From contig CAWDWM010000004.1 of assembly GCA_963806015.1 (NCBI GenBank), positions 124,001 through 188,000 of the forward strand: a stretch of DNA of 64,000 nucleotides, written 5' to 3'. Below the pieces are notes generated by a model. It was not told where the DNA came from and ran no database searches. It saw only the letters and a program-made list of their open reading frames with translations. The translations under genes were made by a program, and so were the position numbers. Positions 44,074 to 55,791 of this stretch are shown in pieces (the stretch's first letter is position 1; every line of letters starts with the position of its first letter). The DNA is from JAOPZW01 sp963806015 (GTDB lineage: Bacteria; Actinomycetota; Thermoleophilia; Solirubrobacterales; Solirubrobacteraceae).

Positions 44074-45044
44074 GCATGGACATCGAGGAGGAGCCCGGCC
44101 CGGTCGGCGAGGCGGAGATCGCCAGTGCGCAGCAGCTCGGGCGCCAGGTCGCGCTGGCGATCACGGACGCGGTCGAGGTGCGCGCCGACCTGCTTGACCT
44201 GGTGCTCGTCTGCGTGGCCGCGGAGGGCCACATCCTGATCGAGGACCTGCCCGGCGTGGGCAAGACGACGCTCGCGCGCTCGGTGGCGCGCGCCTTCGAC
44301 CTGCAGTTCGCGCGCGTGCAGTGCACCGCGGACCTGCTGCCCGCCGACGTGGTCGGCGTCAACGTCTTCAACCAGCGCGAGGATCGCTTCGAGTTCCGCC
44401 CGGGCCCGATCTTCGCCAACGTCGTCATCGTCGATGAGATCAACCGCGCGTCGCCCAAGACGCAGTCGGGCCTGCTGGAGTGCATGCAGGAGCGGCGCGT
44501 CACCGTCGACGTGCACACGCACGAGCTGGCGCGCCCGTTCGTCGTGCTCGCCACGCAGAACCCGATCGAGTTCGAGGGCACCTACCCGCTGCCCGAGGCG
44601 CAGGTCGATCGCTTCATGGCCCGCGTCTCGATGGGCTACCCGTCGTCGGCCGGCGAGGTCGCCATGCTCCGCGCGCACGAGGTCTCAGACCGCGTCGACG
44701 TGCTCGAGCCCGTGGCCACCGCCGCCGAGCTGCTGGCCGTGCAGGACGCGGCGCGGCGGGTGCACGCCTCCGACGCCCTGCGCGGCTACGTCGTGGCGCT
44801 GCTGCATCGCACGCGCGAGGACCCGCGCGCCGAGCTGGGGGCCAGCCCGCGCGCCGGGCTGCTGCTGCTGCGCGCCGCCAAGGCGCGGGCGCTGCTGCAG
44901 GGCCGCGATCACGCCCTGCCCGACGACGTGCAGGCGCTGGCCGAGGTCGTCCTGGCCCACCGCATCGTGCTCGCGCCCGAGGCGATGGACACGAGCGGCG
45001 AGCGAATCGTCGCCGACGCCCTGGCGGCCACGCCGGCGCTGTAG
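44070..45044 (+). CDS. MoxR-family AAA+ ATPase
   Basis: A 324-residue AAA+ ATPase of the MoxR type, thought to act as a chaperone for maturation of partner proteins with vWA or DUF58 domains. Walker A is LPGVGKTTLARSVARAF, Walker B IVDEINRASPKTQSGLLECM, sensor 1 ATQNPIEFEGTYPLPEAQVDRF, with a C-terminal lid including SPRAGLLLLRAAKARA. The GTG at 44070 overlaps the coaBC stop and has AAAGGA seven bases upstream. It forms an operon with DUF58, transglutaminase and TPR genes. Confidence 0.92.
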   Translation: MSMDIEEEPGPVGEAEIASAQQLGRQVALAITDAVEVRADLLDLVLVCVAAEGHILIEDLPGVGKTTLARSVARAFDLQFARVQCTADLLPADVVGVNVFNQREDRFEFRPGPIFANVVIVDEINRASPKTQSGLLECMQERRVTVDVHTHELARPFVVLATQNPIEFEGTYPLPEAQVDRFMARVSMGYPSSAGEVAMLRAHEVSDRVDVLEPVATAAELLAVQDAARRVHASDALRGYVVALLHRTREDPRAELGASPRAGLLLLRAAKARALLQGRDHALPDDVQALAEVVLAHRIVLAPEAMDTSGERIVADALAATPAL

Positions 45045-45054
45045 GAGCGACGGC

Positions 45055-46182
45055 ATGCGCCCGGCCGCCGTCACCGCGCTTCTCGGGTTCCTGCTGACGC
45101 TGACGGCGGCGACGTTCGACGCCGAGCCGCTCTACGTCGCCGGCATCGGCCTCATGGTGCTGGCCGGCGCGGCGTCGCTGTGGGTGGTGCTCGTCGCCCG
45201 CGACGTGCGCGTGAAGCGCACGGTGGGCGCGCGGCGCGCGATCGAGGAGGAGCCGGTCGTCATCGACCTCATCGTCTCCGGGGGGCGGCTCCCGCTGCCC
45301 AGCGGCTACATCGAGGACGACCTGCTGCCCCAGCCGGCGGCGATGGTCAGCGGGCGCCGGCGCACCGAGGTGCACATCACCGCGCGCTTCGCCCGGCGCG
45401 GGCGCAAGGTGCTGGCGCCGCCGCGGATCGTCGTCAGCGACCCGCTCGGCCTGGCCACCCGCGTGGTGACCGCCGAGGAGTCCGCGGAGCTGCTCATCCT
45501 GCCGCGCCTGGAGAAGGTCGTCACCCCGCCCGGCGAGGGCGACGGCAGCGGACTGGTCGCGCGCCGCGGGCGCCCGTCCATCGCGGCCGAGGTCGATCTG
45601 GACGGCCTGCGCCCCTACCGGCCCGGCGCGGCCGCGTCGCGCATCTTCTGGCCCGGGCTGGCGCGCGGCGGCGAGCTCATGGAGCGCCGGCTGCGCTCCG
45701 ACGGCGACACGCGACCGCTGATCGTGCTCGACCCGCGCCGCCCCGCGCGCGAGGAGGACCTCGACGCGGCGGTGCGCGCCGCCGCCTCGCTGTGCGTGCA
45801 TCTGGCGCGCGCCGGGGGCTGCGCGCTGCTGCTGCCCGGCGACCGGCGCCCCACGGTCATCGAGTCCACGCTGATCGGCTGGCCGCACCTGCACGTGCGC
45901 CTGGCCCTGGTCGACGACCGCTCCGGGCCGAACGTGGCCGGGCTGGCCTCGCGCCGGGGGCCGCTGCTCTACGTGGCCGCCCACCATCCGGGGCGCGCGC
46001 CGCGGGCACTGGGCCACGCGGTCGGCGGCGGGCGCTTCCTCATCGTGCCGGGCGGCGAGGGCCTGCCCGTGGGCGCTCAGCGCCTGGACCGCCGGGTGGG
46101 CGGGCGCCGGGCGGCGTTCACCGTGGCCGGCTGCACCGGGTACGAGCTGAGCGGCACCCGCCGCGTGGCGGAGGTCGCCTGA
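45055..46182 (+). CDS. DUF58 domain membrane protein
   Basis: A 375-residue protein with two N-terminal transmembrane helices (about 4-20 and 27-47) and a DUF58 (vWA-related) region. Typical segments are RRGRKVLAPPRIVVSDPLGL, DLDGLRPYRPGAAASRIFWP (the family's R-x-Y-x-P-G-D/A motif) and LIVLDPRRPAREEDLDAAVR. It follows the MoxR ATPase by ten bases and overlaps the transglutaminase gene (TGATG), the classic MoxR-DUF58-transglutaminase trio. Molecular function unknown. Confidence 0.86.
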   Translation: MRPAAVTALLGFLLTLTAATFDAEPLYVAGIGLMVLAGAASLWVVLVARDVRVKRTVGARRAIEEEPVVIDLIVSGGRLPLPSGYIEDDLLPQPAAMVSGRRRTEVHITARFARRGRKVLAPPRIVVSDPLGLATRVVTAEESAELLILPRLEKVVTPPGEGDGSGLVARRGRPSIAAEVDLDGLRPYRPGAAASRIFWPGLARGGELMERRLRSDGDTRPLIVLDPRRPAREEDLDAAVRAAASLCVHLARAGGCALLLPGDRRPTVIESTLIGWPHLHVRLALVDDRSGPNVAGLASRRGPLLYVAAHHPGRAPRALGHAVGGGRFLIVPGGEGLPVGAQRLDRRVGGRRAAFTVAGCTGYELSGTRRVAEVA

Positions 46183-48512
46183 TGGCCGCCTCCGCGGCGG
46201 TCCATCACCCGTTTGCCGCCGCCGCCCCGGCGCGCGCGCACCCCGAGCGCGCCCGGCTGGGCGCCTTCACGGCGCTGGGGATGTTCGGCGCGCTGCACTG
46301 GGCCGCGCTCATCGAGCCGCCGCAGAGCGGCGACATGCTGCTCTCGCTGCTCATCGCGCTCGCCGGCGCCGTCGCGCTCATCGCGCTCCCCGAGAGCCTG
46401 CCCGACTGGCAGCGGCGCACCATCGCCGGCGTCGTCGCCTTCGTGCTGCTCATCCTCGCCCTGCTCACCGCCGGCGTGCCGCTGTGGACGCTCGGACCGC
46501 ACGGGTGGGACGACCTGGTGGCCGGCATGAACCAGGGCATCAGCTCCACGCCGGCCATCACGGTGCCCTACCGCGGGCTCGACGAGTGGGTGCGGATCGC
46601 CATCCTCTCCGGCGGGACCGCGCTGCTGGCGCTGGCCGCCCTGCTGGCGTTCTGGCCGCGACGCGGGGTCACCAACGGCTACCCGATCCCCGCGGCCGCC
46701 GCCCTGGGCACCCTCTACGCGGTCCCGATCATCGAGCACGGGCCCGACACGCCGTATTTCGACGGCGCGCTGTTCTGCATCCTGCTCGTCGGCTTCCTCT
46801 GGCTGGAGCGGGTGCGCTCCGATCAGGTGGCCGTCGCCACGACGTGCGTGGTGGCCACGGCGATTGCCGCGTCGATCCTCGCCCCTCGGATCGACGGCAC
46901 CCGGCCGTGGTTCAACTACGAGGCATTCGCCGAGAAGCTCGAGCCCAACAAGGCCGAGGCGTTCTCGTGGACGCACAGCTACGGGCCGATGACGTGGTCG
47001 CGCGACGGCCGCGAGCTGCTGCGGATCAAGGCCCCGAGCGCGAACTACTGGAAGGCGACGAACCTCGACGAGTTCGACGGCGTGCGCTGGCGCGAGGGCC
47101 CGCCGTCGCGCGATGCGCTGGTCGACGCCCCTCGCAACGGGCGCTGGATACAGACCATCAAGGTCATCGATCGCGGGCTGCGCTCGACGCAGTTCATCGG
47201 CGCCGGCAAGGTGGAGGACATCCTGCCCGGCTCCTCGCGTCTGGCGCTGCCGCAGAGCGACGGCACGTTCGTCACCTCCACCAAGCCCCTGCGCCCGGGC
47301 GACAGCTACCAGGCGCAGGTGTACGTCCCGCACCCGTCCGACAGCCAGCTGCGGCGCGCGGGCACCAGGTACCCGTCCTACACCCAGGACTTCCTGGAGG
47401 TGCGGGTGCCGCTGCGCGGCGCGTCCACCGGCCTCGTCGACCAAGCCACCGGGCGGCCGCTGGGCACCAGCGCCGACATCCGCTTCAGCACCTACGGCAC
47501 TCCCGCCGGGGCGGGCATCGTGTGGCCCAGCGGCTTCGGCGTCCGGCAGGACGGCGACAGCGTCATGGCCGACTCGCCCTACGCCAAGCTGTACGCCCTG
47601 ACCCAGGAGATCCGGGGCACCACGCATTCGCCCTTCGAGTTCGTGCATGCCGTCCTGGACCGCGTGCAGCTGGGCACCACCTATGACGAGAACCCGCCGG
47701 GGCGCCCGTACCCGCTCGCCTCGTTCCTCTTCGACACCAAGGCGGGCTACTGCCAGCAGTTCTCCGGCGTGATGGCGCTGATGCTGCGCATGGGCGGCGT
47801 CCCGGCCCGTGTCGCGTCGGGCTTCAGCCCCGGCAACTACAACAGCGAGCGCAAGGACTACGTGGTGCGCGACACCGACGCGCACTCGTGGGTCGAGGCG
47901 TACTTCCCGCCCTACGGCTGGATCACCTTCGACCCGACGCCCGCCGCCTCACCGGCCAGCTCGCAGCTCGACGACGGCGGCGCCGGCGCCACCGGCGGCC
48001 CGACGCTGCCGGCGAACTTCAGCGGCCGTCTCGGCCAGTCCGGCGACCGCCCGTTCTTCCCGGGCGACCCCGGCGCCGCCACCGCGCCCACGAGCGGCGG
48101 CGGGGGCTGGAAGCTGCCCGTCGGCGCCGGCATCGCGGCCCTCCTGGCGCTCGTGGCCGGCGTCGTCCTCTGGCGCCGGCGCACGCCGTTCGCCACGCTC
48201 TCGCCGGACCTCGCGGAGCTGCAGCGGGCCCTGCACCGTTCGGGGCGCCAGCCCTCGCCCGACGTGACCCTCGCGCGGCTGGAGAAGGTGCTCGGCGGAT
48301 CGGAGTCGTCGGCCGCCTACGTGCGCGCCGTGCGCGACCGGCGCTACTCGCGCGCGGCGCCCGCGCCGACCCGCGCGCAGCGCCGCGCGCTGCGCCGCCA
48401 GCTCGGCTCGGGCCTCGGCTGGCGGGGCGTCCTGCGCTCGTGGTGGGCGCTGCCGCCGCTGCTGCCCGGAGCACTCAAGGACCGTCGTCGCCGTCCGTAC
48501 ACTCAGAACTAG
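46182..48512 (+). CDS. Transglutaminase-like membrane protein (DUF3488 type)
   Basis: A 776-residue protein: a block of six to seven transmembrane helices in residues 25-240, an extracytoplasmic transglutaminase-like domain with the complete triad (Cys in AGYCQQFSG near residue 527, His in RDTDAHSWVEAYFP, Asp in WITFDPTP), then a Gly/Pro-rich linker, a last transmembrane helix near 645-665 and a cytoplasmic tail of about 100 residues. Probably a cell-envelope protease or amide-forming enzyme. It acts with the preceding MoxR and DUF58 proteins by family context. Confidence 0.9.
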   Translation: MAASAAVHHPFAAAAPARAHPERARLGAFTALGMFGALHWAALIEPPQSGDMLLSLLIALAGAVALIALPESLPDWQRRTIAGVVAFVLLILALLTAGVPLWTLGPHGWDDLVAGMNQGISSTPAITVPYRGLDEWVRIAILSGGTALLALAALLAFWPRRGVTNGYPIPAAAALGTLYAVPIIEHGPDTPYFDGALFCILLVGFLWLERVRSDQVAVATTCVVATAIAASILAPRIDGTRPWFNYEAFAEKLEPNKAEAFSWTHSYGPMTWSRDGRELLRIKAPSANYWKATNLDEFDGVRWREGPPSRDALVDAPRNGRWIQTIKVIDRGLRSTQFIGAGKVEDILPGSSRLALPQSDGTFVTSTKPLRPGDSYQAQVYVPHPSDSQLRRAGTRYPSYTQDFLEVRVPLRGASTGLVDQATGRPLGTSADIRFSTYGTPAGAGIVWPSGFGVRQDGDSVMADSPYAKLYALTQEIRGTTHSPFEFVHAVLDRVQLGTTYDENPPGRPYPLASFLFDTKAGYCQQFSGVMALMLRMGGVPARVASGFSPGNYNSERKDYVVRDTDAHSWVEAYFPPYGWITFDPTPAASPASSQLDDGGAGATGGPTLPANFSGRLGQSGDRPFFPGDPGAATAPTSGGGGWKLPVGAGIAALLALVAGVVLWRRRTPFATLSPDLAELQRALHRSGRQPSPDVTLARLEKVLGGSESSAAYVRAVRDRRYSRAAPAPTRAQRRALRRQLGSGLGWRGVLRSWWALPPLLPGALKDRRRRPYTQN

Positions 48513-48514
48513 GC

Positions 48515-48877
48515 ATGGACAGCGCATACGACCTCTTCATGAACGGCACCCGGTTGCTGGATCACGGTGACTTCCATGCGGCCGTCGTGCCGCTGGCGCG
48601 GGCACGTGACCTCGAGCCCGACAAGGCCTCGGTGCGCGAGGCGCTCGGGCGCGCGCTGTTCGGCGCGCGGCGCTACCGCGAGGCGGCGGCGGAGTTCGAG
48701 GCCGTCGTCGAGCACGCGCCGACCAACGACTACGCCCTGTTCTGCCTCGGTCGCTCACTGCAGCTGCAGGGCCGCCACGCCGAGGCGCGCAAGCCTCTGG
48801 CGCTCGCCTCGTGCCTGCGCCCGGAGCGCGAGGACTACTCGAAGTACCTCGGTCAAGCGCGCCGCCGCGCGGCCTGA
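48515..48877 (+). CDS. Small TPR-repeat protein
   Basis: A 120-residue helical protein made of about three tetratricopeptide repeats (GTRLLDHGDFHAAVVPLARA, LGRALFGARRYREAAAEFEA, LGRSLQLQGRHAEARKPLAL). TPRs mediate protein-protein contacts. It starts two bases after the transglutaminase gene; a TACACT box ends 11 bases before its ATG, so it may also be transcribed separately. It is probably an accessory of the MoxR operon. Confidence 0.85.
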   Translation: MDSAYDLFMNGTRLLDHGDFHAAVVPLARARDLEPDKASVREALGRALFGARRYREAAAEFEAVVEHAPTNDYALFCLGRSLQLQGRHAEARKPLALASCLRPEREDYSKYLGQARRRAA

Positions 48878-48967
48878 CGCCCCCCGTTTCAGACCCGTCA
48901 CGGTGGCATCCATGGTGCTATCTTGCCGCTACAGCTTTCTAGGCCGGCCCCGGGGTCGGTGTAGTCG

Positions 48968-48992
48968 AAAGCGGGCGCTCGCCCGCTTTTTT
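48968..48992 (+). terminator. Intrinsic terminator or attenuator just upstream of rimP
   Basis: AAAGCGGGC (48968-48976) pairs with GCCCGCTTT (48981-48989) around the tetraloop GCTC, and the T run continues to 48992. It ends 31 bases before the rimP ATG. It may end the MoxR operon or attenuate a rimP-nusA-infB transcript that starts in the 48880-48960 gap; a TATCTT box is visible at about 48919. Confidence 0.85.
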
Positions 48993-49023
48993 GTTGTCAC
49001 AAGCCAGCCGGAAGGGAGGATTG

Positions 49024-49440
49024 ATGAGCAGCCTGCAGAGAGACATCGAGGCGCGTCTGGCAGAGACGGCGCCGGATGTCGAGGTGCTGCTCGCCGAAGT
49101 CCTCGGCGGCCACACCGTGCGCCTCTTCATCGATCATCCCGACGGCGTCTCGGTCGCCCTGTGCGAGCGCGTCACCCACCTGCTTCCCGAGGTCCGCGAG
49201 CGCTACGCGCTCGAGGTGTCCTCGCCCGGCGGGACACGCCCGCTGACCAAGCCCGCCCACTACCGTCGGTTCCTCGGCCGCCGTGCCCGCGTCCGCCTGC
49301 GCGATGCCCGGCACGGCCACGCGTCCTTCACGGGCGAGCTGGTCGGCGCGACCGAGGCGGAGGTCACGATCGCCGTCGACACCACCCTGATCGCGATCCC
49401 GTACGCCGACATCCGCAAGTCCAACCTCGTCGAGGAGTAG
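49024..49440 (+). CDS. rimP: Ribosome maturation factor RimP
   Basis: A 138-residue protein needed for maturation of the 30S subunit. Its family hallmarks are EVLLAEVLGGHTVRLFIDHP, LEVSSPGGTRPLTKPAHYRR (the most conserved stretch, normally EVSSPGLDRPL) and the C-terminal SH3-like domain with IPYADIRKSNLV. The ATG at 49024 follows GGGAGG; an in-frame upstream ATG would add 12 residues with no conservation. First gene of the rimP-nusA-ylxR-infB operon. Confidence 0.94.
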   Translation: MSSLQRDIEARLAETAPDVEVLLAEVLGGHTVRLFIDHPDGVSVALCERVTHLLPEVRERYALEVSSPGGTRPLTKPAHYRRFLGRRARVRLRDARHGHASFTGELVGATEAEVTIAVDTTLIAIPYADIRKSNLVEE

Positions 49441-49445
49441 CCGAC

Positions 49446-50942
49446 ATGTCGCGAGAGATCCTGGACGCCATGAAGGCCCTGGCCATCGAGAAGGGCATCG
49501 CGCCCGACCGGCTCATCCACGCGCTGGAGGATGCGCTGCTCTCCGCGTACAAGAAGCAGCCCGGCGCGGCCAAGTACGCCCGCGTGGAGATGGACCCCGA
49601 CACCGGCGACTACCGCGTGATCGAGCTGATCGTGCCCGAGCGCCTGGAGGCCCATCTGATCGTCGAGACGATCGACGAGGGCACCTACATCGACCCCGAG
49701 ACCGGCGAGCCCGTCGAGCCGCAGGATCCCGAGATCGATCCGGCGAAGTTCGAGGAGTACCGCGACCAGATCGACGAGCGCGACGTCACCCCTGACGACT
49801 TCGGGCGCATCGCGGCGCAGACGGCCAAGCAGGTCATCCTGCAGCGCATTCGCGAGGCCGAGCGCGACATGATGTTCGAGGAGTACCGCGACCGCGTCGG
49901 CGAGCTGATCACCGGCATCGTCCAGCAGTCCGACTCGCGCTACACGCTGGTCCAGCTGCGCGAGCGCGTCGAGGCGCTGCTGCCCAAGTCCGAGCAGGTC
50001 GACGGCGAGCGCTACGACCACTCCCAGCGCATCAAGGCGGTCATCAAGGAGGTCTCGCCCTCGACCAAGGGCCCGTCGATCATCGTGTCGCGGCGCGACC
50101 CCGAGCTCATCAAGAAGCTCTTCGAGCTCGAGGTGCCCGAGATCGCCGACGGCCTGGTGGAGATCGCCAACGTCGCCCGCGAGCCGGGCTATCGCTCGAA
50201 GATCGCGGTCGTCTCCTACGCCGACGGCGTGGATCCGGTCGGCGCCTGCGTCGGCCCCCGCGGCTCGCGCGTGCGCATGGTCGTCTCCGAGCTGCGCGGC
50301 GAGAAGATCGACATCATTCCCTACAACGACGAGCCCGCCCGCTTCGTGGCCAAGGCGCTCTCACCCGCGCGCGTGCGCGAGGTGCTCGTCGACGACGAGG
50401 CCCGCCAGGCCACCGTCGTGGTCCCCGACGACCAGCTCTCGCTGGCCATCGGGCGCGAGGGACAGAACGCGCGCCTGGCCGCGCGCCTGACCGGCTGGCG
50501 CATCGACATCAAGTCCGAGACCGAGTTCGCGACCGAGGAGCCCGACGGCGGCTACACCGAGGAGGAGACCGGTGGGCGCTGCGCGGCGATCCTCGGCAAC
50601 GGCCGGCGCTGCCCCAACGCGGCGCTGCCGGGCTCGCGCTTCTGCGGCGTCGACAGCCACCAAGCGCTCGAGGGCACCGGGACGGTCTACGTGGCCGGCG
50701 AACCGCCGGCGGCGGAGCTGCTGGTCGGCGAGAACGGTGAGGTCGAGGCTGCCGTGTCCGAGGAGGCGTTCGCCGAAGGCGTCGAGTCCCCGGACGGCAA
50801 CGACGCGCTGGTCGCCGAGGCGGTGGCGCCGGACGTTCCCGAGGATGCGCTCGAGCCCGCGCCCGAGGCCGCCGAGCCCGACGCGCTCGCCGTCGATGAG
50901 CCCGCCCCCGCCGAGGAGACGGCGGAGGAGCCGGCCTCATAA
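49446..50942 (+). CDS. nusA: Transcription termination/antitermination factor NusA with Cys-rich tail
   Basis: A 498-residue NusA. The N-terminal RNA-polymerase-binding domain (1-140), S1 domain and two KH domains (VGACVGPRGSRVRMVVSELR and LAIGREGQNARLAARLTGWR) are all present. After KH2, residues about 375-405 form an unusual Cys-containing module (GGRCAAILGNGRRCPNAAL followed by PGSRFCGVDSHQ) and then about 90 acidic, Ala/Pro/Glu-rich residues. It follows rimP by five bases. The TAA stop overlaps the presumed ATA start of ylxR. Confidence 0.95.
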   Translation: MSREILDAMKALAIEKGIAPDRLIHALEDALLSAYKKQPGAAKYARVEMDPDTGDYRVIELIVPERLEAHLIVETIDEGTYIDPETGEPVEPQDPEIDPAKFEEYRDQIDERDVTPDDFGRIAAQTAKQVILQRIREAERDMMFEEYRDRVGELITGIVQQSDSRYTLVQLRERVEALLPKSEQVDGERYDHSQRIKAVIKEVSPSTKGPSIIVSRRDPELIKKLFELEVPEIADGLVEIANVAREPGYRSKIAVVSYADGVDPVGACVGPRGSRVRMVVSELRGEKIDIIPYNDEPARFVAKALSPARVREVLVDDEARQATVVVPDDQLSLAIGREGQNARLAARLTGWRIDIKSETEFATEEPDGGYTEEETGGRCAAILGNGRRCPNAALPGSRFCGVDSHQALEGTGTVYVAGEPPAAELLVGENGEVEAAVSEEAFAEGVESPDGNDALVAEAVAPDVPEDALEPAPEAAEPDALAVDEPAPAEETAEEPAS

Positions 50943-51186
50943 CGGCGCAGCACACTCCCGAGAGACGTTGCGTGGCGTGCGGGCGCCGTGCGCCCAAGGC
51001 GGCGCTGCTCAGGCTGGCCGCACGCGGCGATCGGGTGGTTCCCGATCCCGGCGGGTCGCTGCCCGGGCGCGGGGCGTACGTCTGCGACGCAACCTGCGCG
51101 CGAACCGCCGTGGAGCGCCGCGCCTTCGGGCGGGCCTTCCGCCGCGCGGTGTCCGTGGACCATGACCTCGTAGAATCGGTGAGCGG

Positions 51187-51190
<4 letters not shown>
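50939..51190 (+). CDS. ylxR: YlxR (DUF448) RNA-binding protein, start codon apparently ATA
   Basis: An 83-residue YlxR protein, a small RNA-associated factor always found between nusA and infB. The conserved core is RRCVACGRRAPKAALLRLA, GGSLPGRGAYVC and a basic C-terminus. The conserved N-terminus runs upstream of the only standard start, GTG at 50972, which would remove the first cysteine of the C-x2-C motif. In frame, the nusA TAA is overlapped by ATA (50939-50941), where neighbouring junctions have ATGA. Either ATA is used or an A has replaced G. The stop overlaps infB by ATGA. Confidence 0.82.
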
Positions 51191-54039
<2,849 letters not shown>

Positions 54040-54155
54040 GCGCCACGCGCCGGCCACTCCAGACGTCGATGCAGCGCCTCCCGGTCACCGCGGCCCGTCG
54101 CCGCCAGGTACGCCGCCCCCTGCGCGACGCGCCGGCACGGTACCGTCGAGGTGCC

Positions 54156-54470
54156 GTGCCCCACGCGTACGTCGCCCTCCTGCTCATCCACCTGCACTTC
54201 CCCGACTCCGAGAGCCTCAAGGAGAAGCGCAAGGAGCTCTCGTCGGTCAAGGCGCAGCTGCGCACGCGCCTCGGGGTCGCGGTCTCGGAGGTCGACGGGC
54301 AGGACACGTGGCAGCGCTCGACCCTCGCGGGCGCGTTGACCAGCGGTTCGTTCAAGCAGCTGGCACAGGCTGCCGACCACGTGGAGGCCTGGCTGCTGAG
54401 CCGCTACCCAGAGGGTGTGCGCGTGGAGCGCAGCCTGACCTCGTTCGAGGACGCCGGAGGGATAGGATGA
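54156..54470 (+). CDS. DUF503 (YlxP-like) protein
   Basis: A 104-residue protein of the DUF503 family, conserved between infB and rbfA in many bacteria. It reads ALLLIHLHFPDSESLKEKRKE, then LRTRLGVAVSEVDGQDTWQRSTLAG and VERSLTSFED, the standard pattern. The GTG at 54156 has GAGG four bases upstream. The stop overlaps rbfA (ATGA). Function is unknown; context suggests ribosome assembly or translation. Confidence 0.88.
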   Translation: MPHAYVALLLIHLHFPDSESLKEKRKELSSVKAQLRTRLGVAVSEVDGQDTWQRSTLAGALTSGSFKQLAQAADHVEAWLLSRYPEGVRVERSLTSFEDAGGIG

Positions 54471-54805
54471 GCGTGGAGAGGATGCGACGCGTCGACGAGG
54501 CCGTGAGAGAGGTTCTCAGCGACGTGCTCACCCATGAAGTGAAGGATCCCCGGGTCGGATTTGTGACCGTCACGGACGTGAAGACCAGCCCTGACCTGAG
54601 CCACGCTCGCGTCTACGTGAGTGTCCTCGGCGACGCCGAGGCCGTGGAGGCCTCCCTCGAGGGCCTGCAGTCCGCGCAGGGCTTCCTGCAGGGACGCGTC
54701 GGCAGCGAGCTGCGCCTCAAGCACACGCCGGCGTTGAGCTTCTTCCACGACGACACCGCGGAGCGTGCGCAGCGTCTGGAACGTCTCATGGACGAGCAGG
54801 CATGA
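54467..54805 (+). CDS. rbfA: Ribosome-binding factor A
   Basis: A 112-residue KH-fold protein that helps process 16S rRNA and mature the 30S subunit. The family pattern is clear: RVDEAVREVLSDVLTHEVKD, the PRVGFVTVTDVKTSPDLSHA motif and a beta strand ending ARVYVSVLGD, with LRLKHTPALSFFHDD near the end. The ATG at 54467 overlaps the DUF503 stop, and its stop overlaps the DHH gene start. Confidence 0.95.
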   Translation: MSVERMRRVDEAVREVLSDVLTHEVKDPRVGFVTVTDVKTSPDLSHARVYVSVLGDAEAVEASLEGLQSAQGFLQGRVGSELRLKHTPALSFFHDDTAERAQRLERLMDEQA

Positions 54806-55791
54806 GCACGGTGGAGGCGGACACCCGCGAAGAGGTCCTCCTCGAGCTGCGCGACGCGACGCGGTTCGTGCTCGTCACCCACGAGAACCCCGACGGCGAC
54901 GCCCTCGGCTCGCTGGTGGCGATGCACCGCATCCTGCTCGCCCTGGGCAAGGACTCGGTCATGTACATGGCCGCCGACGAGTTCCCGCTGCCCTACGAGT
55001 ACCGCTTCTTCGAGCTCGACGGCCTGCAGAGCACGCTGCCCGCCGACCTCGAGGAGCGCACGATCGTCTTCCTCGACTGCGGCAACATCGACCGCAACCC
55101 GGTGGGCGCGTTCAAGCGCGAAGAGGCGCACATCCTCAACATCGACCACCACCACGACAACACGCGCTTCGGCACGGTCAACCACGTCGTCGAGGACGCG
55201 TCGTGCACCGCGGAGATCGTGTGGGACCTCATGCGCGCGCTGAGCGTGGCGCCCGCCCTGGAGATCGCCGAGGCGCTCTACGTCGGGCTGGTCACCGACA
55301 CCGGCAAGTTCATGTACGAGAACACCGGCGTGCGGGCGCACGTGATGGCCGCCGAGCTCATCGACGCGGGCGTCGACGTGCACGGGATCTACCGCCGCCT
55401 CTACGAGGGCATGCCGTACGCCAAGCTCGAGCTGCTGGCGCGCGCGCTCGCCCAGGTGCAGCGCTATGACGGCGGACGGCTGACCTTCACGCGCCTGACG
55501 CGCGAGGACTTCTCGCAGTCGGGCGCCGAGGACAGCTACTCGGAGGGCATCATCGACCACCTGCGCTCGGTGGACGGCACGAGGGTCGCCGCGCTGGCGC
55601 GCGAGCTGCCCGAGGGCAGCCGCGGGGCGCGCAAGGTGTCGCTGCGCGCGACCGACGGCCGGGTGGACGTGTCGGTCATCGCCCGCGCCGGGGGTGGGGG
55701 TGGCCATCGTCAGGCGGCCGGCTTCACCACCGCGCTGTCCGAGGAAGACCTCGTCGTCTTCCTGCGCGAGCAGCTCGCGGCGCAGCTCTAG
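54802..55791 (+). CDS. nrnA: DHH-family oligoribonuclease/pAp phosphatase (NrnA-like)
   Basis: A 329-residue DHH/DHHA1 phosphoesterase. NrnA-type enzymes degrade short RNAs and 3'-phosphoadenosine 5'-phosphate; mycobacterial relatives also hydrolyse cyclic di-nucleotides. Metal-binding motifs are HENPDGDALGS, FLDCGNIDRN, LNIDHHHDN and VGLVTDTGKF; the DHHA1 domain ends in RAGGGGGHRQAAGF. Linked by ATGA to rbfA, and its TAG stop shares one base with the truB GTG start. Confidence 0.92.
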   Translation: MSTVEADTREEVLLELRDATRFVLVTHENPDGDALGSLVAMHRILLALGKDSVMYMAADEFPLPYEYRFFELDGLQSTLPADLEERTIVFLDCGNIDRNPVGAFKREEAHILNIDHHHDNTRFGTVNHVVEDASCTAEIVWDLMRALSVAPALEIAEALYVGLVTDTGKFMYENTGVRAHVMAAELIDAGVDVHGIYRRLYEGMPYAKLELLARALAQVQRYDGGRLTFTRLTREDFSQSGAEDSYSEGIIDHLRSVDGTRVAALARELPEGSRGARKVSLRATDGRVDVSVIARAGGGGGHRQAAGFTTALSEEDLVVFLREQLAAQL

